DNA from: Mycetohabitans endofungorum
GTDB taxonomy: Bacteria > Pseudomonadota > Gammaproteobacteria > Burkholderiales > Burkholderiaceae
NCBI RefSeq assembly: GCF_002927045.1
Contig: NZ_PRDW01000007.1
Location: 1 to 64,000 of the forward strand
Length of the DNA: 64,000 bases
Direction: 5' to 3'
Shown here: piece after piece, positions 48,601 through 56,900 of the stretch
Layout of the letters: every line of letters starts with the position of its first letter
How positions within the stretch are numbered: the stretch's first letter is position 1
Translations under genes and position numbers: made by a program
Notes under the pieces: generated by a model
The model's input: the letters and a program-made list of their open reading frames with translations, nothing else
Told to the model about the DNA's origin: nothing
Database searches by the model: none

Positions 48601-50938
48601 CACCTTCTGCGACAGCCTGGTACGCAGCCTGCGGCACCATGCTGCTTTTCCGGTAGGCGCAATTAACTGGGGATTTTGGCTTTCGTCACTTACGGAGCAA
48701 CAGGCGGTTGACCCGTCGGCGCAACCGATGAGCCGCCACGCCGGTGCATTGGAGGATCGCGACGGCTTTGAATGTTTCGCCCGCTTTGTTCAGGCACTGA
48801 GCCGGGGCCAGCTTGATCATGTTATCTGCATGGCGGCTTCAGCACCCGTGCAGCAATTAATGCAGTTGCAACCGCAGCCCATTGTGCTCGCAAACACCGG
48901 TGACCGCAGGCCTATTGATGGCGTTGAGCGCTACCGCGTTGCCGCTGCACCGCTGCTGGCTGCCCATGACCCCATGCCTTTCGATGAGGCGATGGCCGGC
49001 ATGACGTTCGTCCAGCTGTGCCGCATGGGACTGTTTGAACAGCCGGGATGCTTCGAAGATAGCGAAGTGATGCGCCGTCAGGCTGGCATTGGCGACAACT
49101 ATAGTCGCTGGTGGTCAACCTGTATCGATCTGCTGCAACAGCATGGTCTGGTGTTGCGCCGTGGCGCGCAGATTTGCGCCAATGACAGCGCGTTTTCTCA
49201 GCAACAACAACTGGCTGAACGCTGGCGCCAACTCAGCGGCGAGTTGAGGGCTTCTGTTCAGCGCAAGGCCCAGGTTGAGCTGGTTGACGCCTGCTTGCAA
49301 CAGCTTCCGGCGATACTCAGTGGCCGGGTCCAGGCAACCGATGTCATTTTCCCCAAGTCATCGATGGAGAAGGTCGAAGGGGTCTATCGCAATAATGCGT
49401 TGTCTGACTACTTCAATCAGGTGGTGGCTGGCGTGGTTCAGCAGCACATCGAAGCGCTACTGGCCAAGGATCCCCAATGTCGAATTCGGATCCTCGAGAT
49501 TGGCGCTGGCACCGGGGGCACCACGTCAATCGTGTTGCCGGCGCTACAGCCTTGGCGTGAGCATATCGCTGAATACTGCTACACCGATATGTCCAAGGCA
49601 TTTTTGATGTACGCTAAAAAAACGTATGGTCCGGCCCATCCTTTCCTCACTTACCAGCTGTGGAATGTCGAACAGTCGCCGGAAGGCCAGGGACTGGCGC
49701 TAAATCACTACGATATTGTGATCGCGGCCAACGTGTTGCATGCCACTGGCAGAATTCGCCGCACCCTAAGTCACGCCAACGCGGTATTGCGGCGCGGCGG
49801 GATCCTAGTGATGAACGAGATCAGCGACATATCGCTGTTCTCCCATCTCACTTTTGGTTTGCTCAAGGGCTGGTGGCTGTACGAAGACCCTGAGTTGAGG
49901 ATTCCTGGCACGCCGGCGCTCTATCCAAAAAGCTGGGCCAGCGTGCTGGGCGAAACCGGGTTCTGCGACGTTGCTTTTCCGGCGCAGTGCGCCCATTGCC
50001 TCGGCCAGCAGATTATCGTCGCTCAGAGCGATGGTTACGCGTGTGCAGCTTTAGCGAATCGCCCAGCGCAGGAGCACAGCAGTCCTGAGCTTCAGACTAA
50101 CTGCGCTCAGCAGCGCAGCGCTGATGGGGCCGGAAACGGCGACAGCCGCGACGCACTGACCGCGGTGGCGCTCAACGGCCTGGCCAAAACGCTGCAACTG
50201 GCGCCAGAGCGGATTATGACGGATCAACCGTTTGCTGATTACGGCATCGACTCAATTCTTGGCGTCAGCTTTGTCGGTGATTTGGAGGAGGCGCTAGGTA
50301 CAGAGCTTAATACCGCATTGCTGTTTGACTATCCGACGCTGGACAGTCTGGTTGACTATCTGCTTGACCAATACCCGGCGGAAAGCGCCCGGCTGGCCGG
50401 CGGGCAGCGTGGCGATGTTGAGTTTGTCAATGGCTGTGAGTCAGCGCCCATGCTTGATCCGGTGGCTACCGCTCAAGTAAATGGTGTTTCGCAAGAAGCG
50501 GTCGCTGCGCTGGTGGTGCAAGGGCTGGCCAGCGCGTTGCAGCTCGATGCGGCACAGGTCGATAGCGAGCAGCCGTTTTCTGATTACGGCCTTGACTCGA
50601 TTCTTGGCGCAAGCTTTGTTGACTACCTGGGTGAAGCGCTTGGCGTCGAGTTGAGCGCGGCGATACTGTTTGACTATCCCACTGTGACGACGTTATCAGC
50701 GTACCTTGTCGAAAATCATCGCGCAGAGGTGGTCACTTGGCTAAACGGCGTCAATCAAGCCGGCTCGGCAGCGAATGGTGCGCCCCAGTCATACCGTCAG
50801 TTTGAGCCACCGCATTCGTTCGCCAGTGAACTCGAAGAACAATTTCTATCCGGTGAAATAACAATCGATTCTTTGCTTAATCTAGTAAGCATGGGTACCG
50901 TAGAACGTGACGCTGTTAAAAACCGCTGTACAGCGTAG
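35255..50938 (+). CDS. rhiC: PKS RhiC: cMT-ACP, then three KS modules
   Basis: A 5227-aa third subunit. Domain order: cMT-ACP (finishing the RhiB module) / KS6-KR-cMT-ACP / KS7-KR-ACP / KS8-KR-cMT-ACP-ACP. There are no DH domains, so each of its three KS modules leaves a hydroxyl; two add a methyl. This matches C17-OH/C16-Me, C15-OH and C13-OH/C12-Me of rhizoxin. The C-terminus (SFASELEEQFLSGEITIDSL) is a helical docking element, expected to meet the N-terminal helices of RhiD. The start ATG 35255 has AGGA seven bases upstream and lies 60 bp after rhiB. Residues count from that ATG. Confidence 0.92.
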   Translation: MLTDANQTTATLAGELEALACRLLAIQLHRLGLHRSEDLQRLAPRHGNATPDYLYLWLAESLKYVANIEVGDPDSLWQQWHERLAGWRQDSDLAARAQLLDACLKDLPSVLTGEKSATSVIFPGGSMALVEGVYKHNRISDYFNRVLIEAALAYVESRPNDAEPLRILEIGAGTGGTTAGLLAALASWRAHIDEYCYTDLSHAFLQHGAHEFGRDNPFLQTRLFDVSRSCLEQGIATDRYHLVVATNVLHATPEIRQTLRNAKAVLRKGGLLLLNEISEASLFTHLSFGLLEGWWLYEDRALRIPGCPGLSPAGWQAVLEQEGLSPVLFPAKQAHGLGQQIIVAQSDGIVRQPIAKTERPIARPSIASERDGDSNPTQDGIASGSWRRRVSDYLRELVASTLKIPADKMSLSRPLEEYGLDSILVVRLTNAFNEQFEAIDSALFFEMPTLAALTEYFIQHRKDELEALLGQPSVEPNKGAAAVVQLVPQANAQPALEVNGTPDVDRVPATGDFIGQAGKNTIAIIGLDGRYPGAESMTAFWRNLAGGHCAIDEIPADRWDWRRYFDPEKGKADHIYTRWGGFLKGIDQFDSAFFRISRREAERMDPQERLFLEVAYHSIEDAGYNPATLYRQGEVGVFVGVMNGSYNPMSNYWSIANRVSYQLNLQGPSLVVDSACSSSLTAIHLAIESLTNGSCEMAIAGGVNLIVNPRHYVNLCEMMMLSPGERCSAFGGDADGFVDSEGVGAVVLKPLNKAIADGDQIYGLIRGSAINAGGKTNGYTVPSAGAQQRVLEKALSRSAIDASRISYIEAHGTGTALGDPIEISGLSRAFDNRNGVASQGCAIGSVKSNIGHCESAAGIAGLSKVLLQLKHRQLVPSLHAEQLNPKIHFEGTPFRVQRQLTPWQANGDTRIAAISSFGAGGANASLIVEEYSGAVDQRPAAAGPWLILLSARDQQRLAELVSRLQAYLDSEDGQQVEIADLAFTLQVGREAMDVRLALIVDALPDLRRRLARWLTGEPNDDVFHGHVDPFDEALDAQWSDAESQKQIDRWLEQRELAELAALWVRGGAIDWNRLYLDRAYRQPMRVSLPGYPFAKNSYWMPGLAHPAPCHGGVEVQRAESLPLRDDEVFADSDLSHCCYLPRWQPQAAAERATLAGPGAIVLVAAEQRGAATGLLLEALADHYRDSRTVVQIDCGTGATAELAVGRWRCGYKDPQGFAQILAAVGKVAQIIVIGAQAKSDVTPLMLADSVQHNELPLLRLFKALQHHIAADAWVDCFLLSLDRYAFAGEQRGGNPLGAGMAGLGYAMAQSDHRVQLRNLDICSVELDTRDSRQRLLAQIFAEPASERGELIKFSRGERFVQQLTPLALPVSGDSRSALKRQGVYVILGGSGVIGQVISRQLIEHYQARVIWLGRKAADSREVQQSVTAAPFHGRVDYIQADATDLSQLQQAVAQIKQRYGRINGAMFSGMVFDFENSIQQTSEAQFRQILEIKSRGSIHFYQAFAEQPLDFLCYFSSGQGFAFSGAAKLSAYACGITFADAFADAIRPAAAFPVGVINWGFWRASLQPQAISQHMDALDDDEGFACFSRFVANLAGGALPRLLCIKASTAVRQLMAVPQGRQYKLDPLAVPAQPAQSVELEPAELARLQQIFDPRMLDQSIAVLLLIQLQTLGIFTASGQQNAEAWRRQAGISDRYRRWWHECLAILVEHGYLQQQGETFGLAVHIAQERRAAIWAAWREQRDRYLEDRDRRAQVALIDDCLQQLPHILIGQIQPTDLLFPDGSMAKVEGIYKQNTLSDFFNDQLAAVVTDDVRRRIEADPQRPVRILEIGAGTGGSTARLLPALQPLAGQIGEYCYTDISRAFLQHGERCFATDHPYFTTRILDISQAVDDSNPAAVGYDIVIATNVLHATANMRRTLAHAKAMLRGGGLLALNELNRKTTAATVTFGLLDGWWLYEDEPLRIPGSPLLADDSWTELLCSEGFKQVSLRINHGVTLGQQIITAHSDGLVLQDMGQPAPATPARQLENNDSMLNDHHASQAGQCEDIAGKLQKLIIDALANTLKADAQSIALRTPFSDYGVDSILGVGFVKHLSHQLGIKLNSAVLFEQSTVAKLRDYLLNTYGEPIKRTLAEPIDARSATAVTNDTSKIQPPAVAAVAATMSPVMAVALGGVDRPTTIDAALSAHSSASTAASGRIAVIGMSGQFPGADHVDELWDNLLAGHNSVQELPEHYLNPRAYSADKQPGKSYCKWAGILKNRDCFDPLFFNLTPHEAESMTPHQRLVMQESWKALEDAGYNPMTLAGRAISVYVGAEPGGYHHDSFTGGSEAIVASRLSYFLDLKGPAMVVNTGCSSSAVAIHQACESLRHAESNMALAGGVYALLDQRGLISLSAIDMLSASGQCHAFDAAADGTVISEGVGMVVLKRLEDAEADGDPIYGVIEASAVNQDGASNGITAPNGDAQEQLIRDTYRKFAIDPSQISYVEAHGTGTRLGDPVEANALIRAFRQFTDAHGYCVLGSAKANLGHAAAGAGVIGLIKILLSMRHRKLPAMPGFERLNPLIELEGSPFYINRQAIDWQPTGGERLLSALNAFGHSGTNAHLVIGDYPPRQAVDRCPAPPTVSRIFPLSAKTAESLQDNARALARWLDKNASSQQGLLANMAFTLQTAREPMRVRAAVVADNVPQLQVQLARLANGDLPVSLDDEAGRLATEWVGGAEIDWATRWPAGSATRLNLPSYQFAKERYWVDQTARSVIAAQSVIEAPNAMSESTGEDLPQSATGLFLARPVWQEPVGENVDDGAGQCLLFLVGFSSEQVAQWQSLSTAAAGALSCEVLASNKSTPAARYQELAIALLLRLQKLSGRVHIELAIAEHASDSLLYAGLDGLLKTACLEQPTLSARCLLVEVEAGKPLPALQLNELTAMLSETHRSGSSVLQRSGADGGRLELQWQELADDVAAGQPINRHGAAAGWKDRGVYLITGGAGGLGLIFANAIAAQCREATLILIGRSALDQQQQARLQQVRDAGAQVSYYRVDLTDAEALEQLITEICAKHGGLNGVLHSAGVNRDRLLARKSPQDIAEVFAAKVIGTELLDRACRRLYLDFFVLFSSCSAVLGSVGQADYAAANAFMDRFASLRNRWVEQGQRFGHTMSINYPLWRDGGMQISAADRAEIRRKTGMAPMQSVHGVNALQLGLNAALERLLIIEGDLSQIRGHFTAASGAEELAAVLAAAGSSVQDSVTLADAAVDHERLAAATLERLKAVFCEVTKLPPARVESDAPLEQYGIDSIMITRLNKALEDAFSRMTSLQPAERQLSKTLFFEYHSLNKLTCYLVERHHRACLLWSGLVEEQSCEQIQRQALSQREPGTAKPETTVAERRVTAAEPRVAAAAVEPIAVIGMSGRYPQATNLDEYWRNLKEGRDCISEIPANRWSLQDFYVDSVQQALKQGRSYSKWGGFVDGFADFDSLFFNISPREAVNMDPQERLFLQSCWHALEDAGITKADLVEHYQGNVGVFAGITKTGYGLYGPALREQGHLIFPRTSFSSTANRISYVLGLNGPSEPVDTMCSSSLTALHRACESLRRGECRMAFAGGVNLYLHPSNYVELCAGQMLSKDGRCRSFGAGGNGFVPGEGVGVLLLKPLSQALADRDNIHAVIRATAVNHGGKTNGYTVPNPQAQAKVIRLAIEQAGLHASQISYIEAHGTGTELGDPIEVSGLSQAFAMDGVDLGRCALGSVKSNIGHLEGAAGIAGVSKVILQLKHKQIAPSLHAAKLNPNLTLDATPFYLQQVLGDWQPAAEGPRIAGVSSFGAGGANAHVLLQEHNEYRELPNHRGAEVILLSARDGERLRDYAKALLAYVEARPSMSGADLTNLAYTLQTGREKMATRLGLVAETPVALAMKLRQFIDSGGQAGDGIYVGDVKRERMATQADEDWTPVIRHWAANGKFDKLLQLWVDGEAIDWSLLHAERPGPRPYRISLPVYPFACETFWLPNSEPSARVRIASDERAVAEITQVPAQPANAMETAAASVASTVCDRLSYVSRWQADGQHDQPLISEHRCVLIVACASAAAAAEAIASQYLANADFVDGGGRVIRVEPGQLNRLVATDHWLLDVADPQALDCCLGGYPAIDCFYFIGGSGEPNDWQALLDSPRYNEILLLRLIKWLKQHGGRQAIDSYIISQNNFDIAGEPVNAFGGGLTGMAYAIAQGEHRFRVRHIDVDSRELADSRCLAQWVRQLQSERGLARGDALCLRAGQRYRRRIFSLAWQAQQPVRANTDFVTPALKRGGVYVILGGSGTVGGIISRYLLADYQANVIWLGRSGADDPKVRRRLDRCLSSVGRAVDPAQLAYLQADANDLASLQRAVAQIKQRHSMINGAIFSGVVFNHEDALTRMPEAQFHEILDVKSRGGIEFYRAFANEPLDFMCYFSSGQSFAFSGAAKLGAYAAGITFCDSLVRSLRHHAAFPVGAINWGFWLSSLTEQQAVDPSAQPMSRHAGALEDRDGFECFARFVQALSRGQLDHVICMAASAPVQQLMQLQPQPIVLANTGDRRPIDGVERYRVAAAPLLAAHDPMPFDEAMAGMTFVQLCRMGLFEQPGCFEDSEVMRRQAGIGDNYSRWWSTCIDLLQQHGLVLRRGAQICANDSAFSQQQQLAERWRQLSGELRASVQRKAQVELVDACLQQLPAILSGRVQATDVIFPKSSMEKVEGVYRNNALSDYFNQVVAGVVQQHIEALLAKDPQCRIRILEIGAGTGGTTSIVLPALQPWREHIAEYCYTDMSKAFLMYAKKTYGPAHPFLTYQLWNVEQSPEGQGLALNHYDIVIAANVLHATGRIRRTLSHANAVLRRGGILVMNEISDISLFSHLTFGLLKGWWLYEDPELRIPGTPALYPKSWASVLGETGFCDVAFPAQCAHCLGQQIIVAQSDGYACAALANRPAQEHSSPELQTNCAQQRSADGAGNGDSRDALTAVALNGLAKTLQLAPERIMTDQPFADYGIDSILGVSFVGDLEEALGTELNTALLFDYPTLDSLVDYLLDQYPAESARLAGGQRGDVEFVNGCESAPMLDPVATAQVNGVSQEAVAALVVQGLASALQLDAAQVDSEQPFSDYGLDSILGASFVDYLGEALGVELSAAILFDYPTVTTLSAYLVENHRAEVVTWLNGVNQAGSAANGAPQSYRQFEPPHSFASELEEQFLSGEITIDSLLNLVSMGTVERDAVKNRCTA
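36820..41640 (+). other. RhiC module KS6-KR-cMT-ACP
   Basis: KS6 has Cys676, HGTGT and NIGH. The KR is atypical: GGSGVIG cofactor loop near 1385, FSGMVF where HSAGV is usual, and Tyr1532 in LSAYACG. The cMT has EIGAGTGGS near 1828. The ACP Ser is 2083. Predicted unit: hydroxyl plus alpha-methyl (C17 and C16 of rhizoxin); the hydroxyl would be the substrate of RhiI. Confidence 0.85.
41845..45285 (+). other. RhiC module KS7-KR-ACP
   Basis: KS7 has Cys2352 (TGCSSS), HGTGT and NLGH. KR has GGAGGLG near 2980 and Tyr3123 (ADYAAAN). The ACP Ser is 3288. There is neither DH nor cMT. Predicted unit: an unbranched beta-hydroxyl, the C15 oxygen used for macrolactone closure in rhizoxin. Confidence 0.87.
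45437..50740 (+). other. RhiC module KS8-KR-cMT-ACP-ACP
   Basis: KS8 has Cys3568, HGTGT and NIGH. The KR is of the same atypical kind as in the KS6 module (GGSGTVG near 4293, FSGVVF, Tyr4445 in LGAYAAG). The cMT has EIGAGTGGT near 4748. Two ACPs follow (Ser5000 and Ser5115). Predicted unit: hydroxyl plus alpha-methyl (C13 and C12). Confidence 0.85.
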
Positions 50939-50960
50939 GCACTTGCCGGGAAACGACATA

Positions 50961-53900
50961 ATGAGCAGCCAAGAATTCCAATCCATCATTGCCGGACTTC
51001 AAAATCGGCAGATCACCGTGGCCGAGGCCAAACAGCGGCTGCAACGACTGCAAGCCGCGACCGCTACACTAGGGACAGAGCGGACCGGCGCAGCAGATAA
51101 AACGGTGCCCGGCACTGAGCGGGCACAGGAGCCTGTTGAAATCGCAGTCATCGGCATGGCGGGACAGTTTCCCGCGGCTGACAACGTTGAGCGCTTCTGG
51201 CGTAACCTCAGCGCCGGCGTTGATGGCATCGTTGAATTGGGTGAGCGTTATCTGGACGCCCGGCGCAGCTATTCGCCGCAGCGCCAGCCCGGCAAGACTT
51301 ATTGCAAATGGGGTGGCGTGCTCGAGCAGCGGGATGACTTTGATCCGTTGTTCTTCAATATCTCGCCCCGTGATGCGGAATCGATGAATCCGCATCAAAG
51401 GTTGATCCTGCAGGAAAGCTGGAAGGCGTTGGAAGATGCGGGCTACAACCCAAAAAGTTTCCGGAATCAGCCGGTGGGGATCTTTGTCGGCGCCGAGCCG
51501 ACGGGTTATTTCCATGAAACGTTTATCGGCGCCTCCGATGCGATTATCGCGTCACGACTGTCGTATTTTCTCGACTTCAAAGGGCCGGCGCTGGTCGTCA
51601 ATACCGGCTGTTCATCATCGGCTGTGGCTATCCACCTGGCTTGTGAAAGCCTGCGCAACCGTGAGACGGATCTAGCGTTGGCCGGCGGGGTTTTTGCTAC
51701 GCTCGGCGAGCCAAGCCTGATTAGCCTGTCGCAGATGGATATGCTGTCGCCCACCGGGCGCTGCCACACCTTCGATAGCCGCAGCGATGGCATCGTATTG
51801 TCGGAAGCGGTCGGCATGGTGACCCTTAAACGCTTACCGGAAGCGATAGCTGACGGCGATCCAATCTATGGGGTGATCTGTGCTTCGGGCATGAACCAGG
51901 ACGGGGCCAGTAACGGCATTACCGCACCGAGTGGCCAGGCTCAGGAGCGGCTGATCAGCGAACTGTATCGGCGTTTTGGCATTGATCCGAGGCAGATTAG
52001 TTATGTCGAGGCCCATGGCACCGGCACGCCGCTCGGCGATCCGGTAGAGGTTAATGCGCTGGCCCGAGCCTTCCGGCGATTCACCGCGGATACCGGCTAC
52101 TGTGTATTGGGCAGTGCCAAGGCCCATATCGGTCACACTTCAGCGGCCGCTGGTGTGGTCAGCTTGATCAAAATCCTACTGTCAATGAAATACCGGCAGT
52201 TGCCGGGTTTATTGAACTTTGAGCAACTGAACCCCCGGATAGCATTGGCGGACTCAGCGTTTAATATCAATCGCGAGTTGAAAGACTGGCCGGTTGGCGA
52301 CACTGGGCGGCGGATGGCGGCGCTCAACTCCTTTGGCCACAGCGGCACCAATGTGCACATTGTGGTCCGCGAAGCAGTCGAAGTGGCCACTGCGACCCGC
52401 GCTGAGGTGTCACGGCCGCGGCTCTTGCCGCTATCGGCACGCACCGCCGATAGCCTCAAGCGCTACGCTCGCCGAGTGCGCGAAGCGTTAGCCGATCCGG
52501 CGGTTCGGCTTGCGGATCTTGTTTATACGCTGCAAACGGGCCGGCTGGCGCAGGATCATCGGTTGATTTTTCTATGCACCGACAAAGCCCAGCTGATACA
52601 GCAGCTCAATGACTGGCTGGACGGCCGTGCATCTGAGCACGCCTGGCATGGGCAGATCGGCACAGGCGAGCATGCGGCTATCGAACTGCCGTCTACCGAC
52701 GATCATGCTGACTTACAACGCTTGGCTAAAGCCTGGGTGGCGGGCGGTCATGTCGATTGGAACGCGTTTAACTGTCGCTATGGTGCCGACGCCCGACGTA
52801 TTCACGCTCCGGTTTATCCTTTTGCTCGGCAGGATTTCTGGATACCGCCTGCACGTCGGGGTACGGCGGGAGGCGATGTCGGCGCGGCACCCAGTTTTAG
52901 CGTTGGCCGCCTGCATCCGTTCCTGACGCGAAATACTTCAGATCTGCTAAGCCAGCGCTTTACCACCGTGTTTGAGGGCGAAGAATTTTTCCTCAAGCAG
53001 CATGTGGTGGGTGGAAGGCAGATTTTCCCCGGCGTCGGTCATTTGGAAATGGCCAGAGCCGCGGTGGCGATGGCTGCCAACGGCTTGGTGGGGACAGCGC
53101 GGCAGCCGGTATTGAGCGATATCGTCTGGTTGCGGCCGTTAATCATCGACGGCCAAGCGCGGCAGATTGACGTTGAGTTAACGCTGGAAGAGGACAATCA
53201 GATCCGCTTCGAGATCACCAGCCGCGATTATGATCCGCTTTCAGGCCTTGTTTCGGGTGAACCCGTGTTGCACAGCCAAGGCTTGGCAAGTTTTGCTGAG
53301 CCTTCTGCGCAGCGCCAAGTTGATCTGGCGGCTTTGAAGGCTAGGATGGAAGGCGGCCGGTTGAGCGCTGAACAATGCTACCAAGCCTATCGGGAGATGA
53401 CATTTGAGCATGGCCCGGCTTACCAAGGCTTGCAGTCGATTGCGCTGGGACGGGCAGAGGTATTGGCGGAACTTGCGTTGCCGTCCTGCCAACAGGACAG
53501 TCTGAATGACTACCTGCTGCATCCGTCACTGATGGACTCGGCGCTCCAAGCGGCGATCGCGCTAAGTATCGGCGCCGACGTCGTGCTTCCCGAAGGCGAT
53601 AGGGGTAACCTGCCGCCGGCGACGCGGCCGGCGCTGCCCTTTGCGCTTGAAAGCTTGCAGATATGGGACCGCTGCAGCGAGCGGATGTGGGCTAGGGTCG
53701 CCTATGCCGAGCGGCGCGATGACCAGCAGCCCGACACCAGTTTGCAACGGCTCAATATCGAACTCTTTGATCAGCAAGGCAAGCTTTGCGTGCTGATGCA
53801 AGGTTTTACCTCCCGGGTGCTTGGCGACCACAGCGATCAAGCCGCGACCGATCGTGCGTTGACAGAAACGCTGCTGTTCCAGCCGCAGTGGATCGACGAG

Positions 53901-56900
53901 GCGGCCAGTCACCGTAAAACAGCCGACTTTAACGAGCAATTCGTGTTGCTCAGCGGCTTTGATGAGCAATGTGTTGCCGACGTGCAACGCCAGTTAGCCA
54001 CGCAGGGTACTGATTGCCGCTGTGAGTTACTGGCCGTGCCGCAGCAGGATCCAGCCGATGATTACCAACAGGCAGCGCTGGCGCTGTTGCAGCAGATTCG
54101 GACGTTACTCGGTCGGGGTGCCAGTGGACGTTCACTTATCCAGCTTGCGCTCTACAACCCCAAAGGCGATCGGATGATCGGCGGCCTAGCGGCCATGCTG
54201 CGCAGCCTGCAACTCGAAGCGCCGCGCTTGACCGGCCAATTGATTGAGTTGGACGAGCAGCAATCGTTGGTGCAGCGGCTAAAGGAAAATGCCGCCACCG
54301 GCGACGTCGAGATCCGTTACCAGGCAGGGCAGCGCCAAGTGCAACGCTGGCACCCTTGTCCGACGCTTGATTTAGCGGTCGGCACGCCATGGAAAGATCG
54401 CGGCGTCTACTTGATTACTGGTGGTCTTGGTGGCCTCGGACAGATTTTTGCCCGCGCGATGGCGGCTAATGTCAGCGATGCCACATTGATTTTGACAGGC
54501 CGCTCTGCGGTAGACCCGCAGCGTGTGGCTGAGATCGACGCGGGTCGAAACACGATTGAATACCGGCAGCTGGATGTCAGCGACCGCGATGCGGTGCAGC
54601 GATTAATTGCATGGATTGGTGACAAATATGGCCGCCTTAATGGCGTGTTGCATAGCGCCGGCGTGATCCGAGACAGCCTGCTGATCAATAAGCAGGATGA
54701 CGAACTGAAACAAGTGATGGCGGCCAAGGTGGCCGGCGCTCGCAACCTGGATTTAGCCACTGCCGAGCTGCCATTGGATTTCATGATCTTCTTTTCGTCG
54801 GGTACCGGCGTGATCGGCAATACCGGTCAGGCCGATTATGCGGCGGCAAACGCCTTTGTCGATCGTTACGCCGCGTACCGCAGCCAGCTGGTCGAGCATG
54901 GACGACGAAGCGGCCGTAGCCTGGCGATCAATTGGCCGCTGTGGAAAGAAGGCGGCATGAAGGTGGATGAGACGATTGCGCAGCAAATGGCAGAAAGCAC
55001 CGGCATGGTGGCAATGCCCACCAATGCTGGGATTCATGCGCTGTGCCAATGCTTTGCATGGGATAAGCCGCAGTTGTTAGTGATGAACGGTCGACGTGAG
55101 CAGATGAGCGCACTGGTGACCGGCCGCGACGATGCCGATACTGCGCTCGCGCGCGACAATGCGCCGCAACGCCAAGATATAGCGCCGTCGTCGCCAACCG
55201 ACGCCGGGGCGCCGTTGGCAGAGCAACTGCGCCGCACGCTGATCGACCTCGTGTCCCAGCAGATGAAAATTCCTGCCGCAGAGATCCGTGTCGATGCCGA
55301 GTTCAGCCAATACGGCTTTGACTCCATCAGCCTAACCGTGCTGGCGAGCACTTTGAAGCAGCAATGGCGACTGAACCTGGCGCCGACAATCTTTTTTGAA
55401 CATGCCACGATTGACCGTTTTGCGGCTTACCTGGAACGCGAGCACGGTAGCGTGCTCGCGGCCAAGCTATCGCCGCAATCCACGGCGCCACAACAGCAGT
55501 TCAAGCCATCGCCTTCAACGCCGCAGCAGCATAGCGCCCAGGCGTCAAGATCGGTGCTCAAGCGGCGCCCACTGACAGTCGCGCAATCTTTCGTTCATAC
55601 GGCTGCCTCTTCTGTTCCGAGCAAACCTGCAGAGGATGATGATATTGCCGTGATCGGCGTCAGCGGCCGCTTCCCAATGGCCGACGATGTTGAGCAGTTT
55701 TTCCGCAATCTTAGAGACGGCCGGGACTGTATCAGTGAGGTTCCCGCCGATCGCTGGGACTGGCGTGAATATTATGGTGATCCGCATCAACAGGCCAACA
55801 AGACCAACGTCAAATGGGGGGGCTTTATCCACGGCGTGGACCACTTTGATCCGTTGTTCTTCGGTATCTCGCCGCGGGAAGCCCAGCTGATGGACCCTCA
55901 GCAACGCCTGCTGATGACCTATGTCTGGCTGGCCATTGAAGACGCGGGCTACGCCACTGCTGATCTGGCGGGCAGCAGTACCGGGATTTTTGTGGGCACC
56001 GGAATGACGGGCTATAGCAGCCTGATCGCCAAAACCGGCGTGCCGGTTGAGGGTTACAGTGCCACGGCGATGGTACCGTCGGTCGGCCCCAATCGAATGA
56101 GCTTTCTACTTGACCTGCATGGTCCCAGCGAGCCAGTCGAAACGGCCTGCTCTTCGTCGCTGGTGGCGATCCACCGTGCGGTTCAGGCGATGCGCAGCGG
56201 AGATTGCCAAATGGCGATCGTCGGCGGCGTGAATACCCTCATTGCGCCCGAAGCGCAGATCAGCTTCAATAAAGCGGGCATGCTGGCGCTGGATGGGCGC
56301 AGTAAAACCTTCTCGGCTCAGGCCAACGGCTACGCCCGGGGCGAAGGGGTCGGGATGATTGTGCTGAAAAAACGTTCGCAGGCCGAGGCCGACGGCGATC
56401 ACATTTACGCGCTGATCCGCAGCACTGTAGAAAACCATGGCGGCAAGGCGAATTCGTTGACTGCGCCCAACCCGCGGGCCCAAGCGGAGCTGCTAAAAGC
56501 AGCTTATCGCCAATCCGGTGTCGATCCACGCAGCATCGGCTATATCGAAGCGCATGGCACCGGTACCGAACTGGGTGATCCGATCGAAATCAACGGCCTG
56601 AAAATGGCGTTCCGCGAGCTGAGTGAAGAGTTGGGCATTGGCCCACTGCAGCCAGGCTATTGCGGCGTTGGGTCAGTGAAATCGAACGTCGGGCACCTTG
56701 AATTGGCGGCCGGTATTGCCGGGGTGATCAAGGTATTATTGCAATTGAAGCACAAGGTGCTGTTTAAGAGCCTGCATTGCGAAGCCCTCAATCCGTATAT
56801 CGAACTGGACAACAGTCCGTTTTATATCGTGCAGCAAAGCCGGCCCTGGCTGGCTGCCAAGGACAGTAACGGTCATGCGTTGCCGCGGCGGGCGGGGGTG

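Noticed and set aside
50907-50960. Extension of rhiD upstream to GTG-like start positions inside rhiC
   Set aside because: The frame is open, but the first 18 codons overlap the rhiC stop, carry no ribosome-binding site and precede a natural docking-helix start at ATG 50961.
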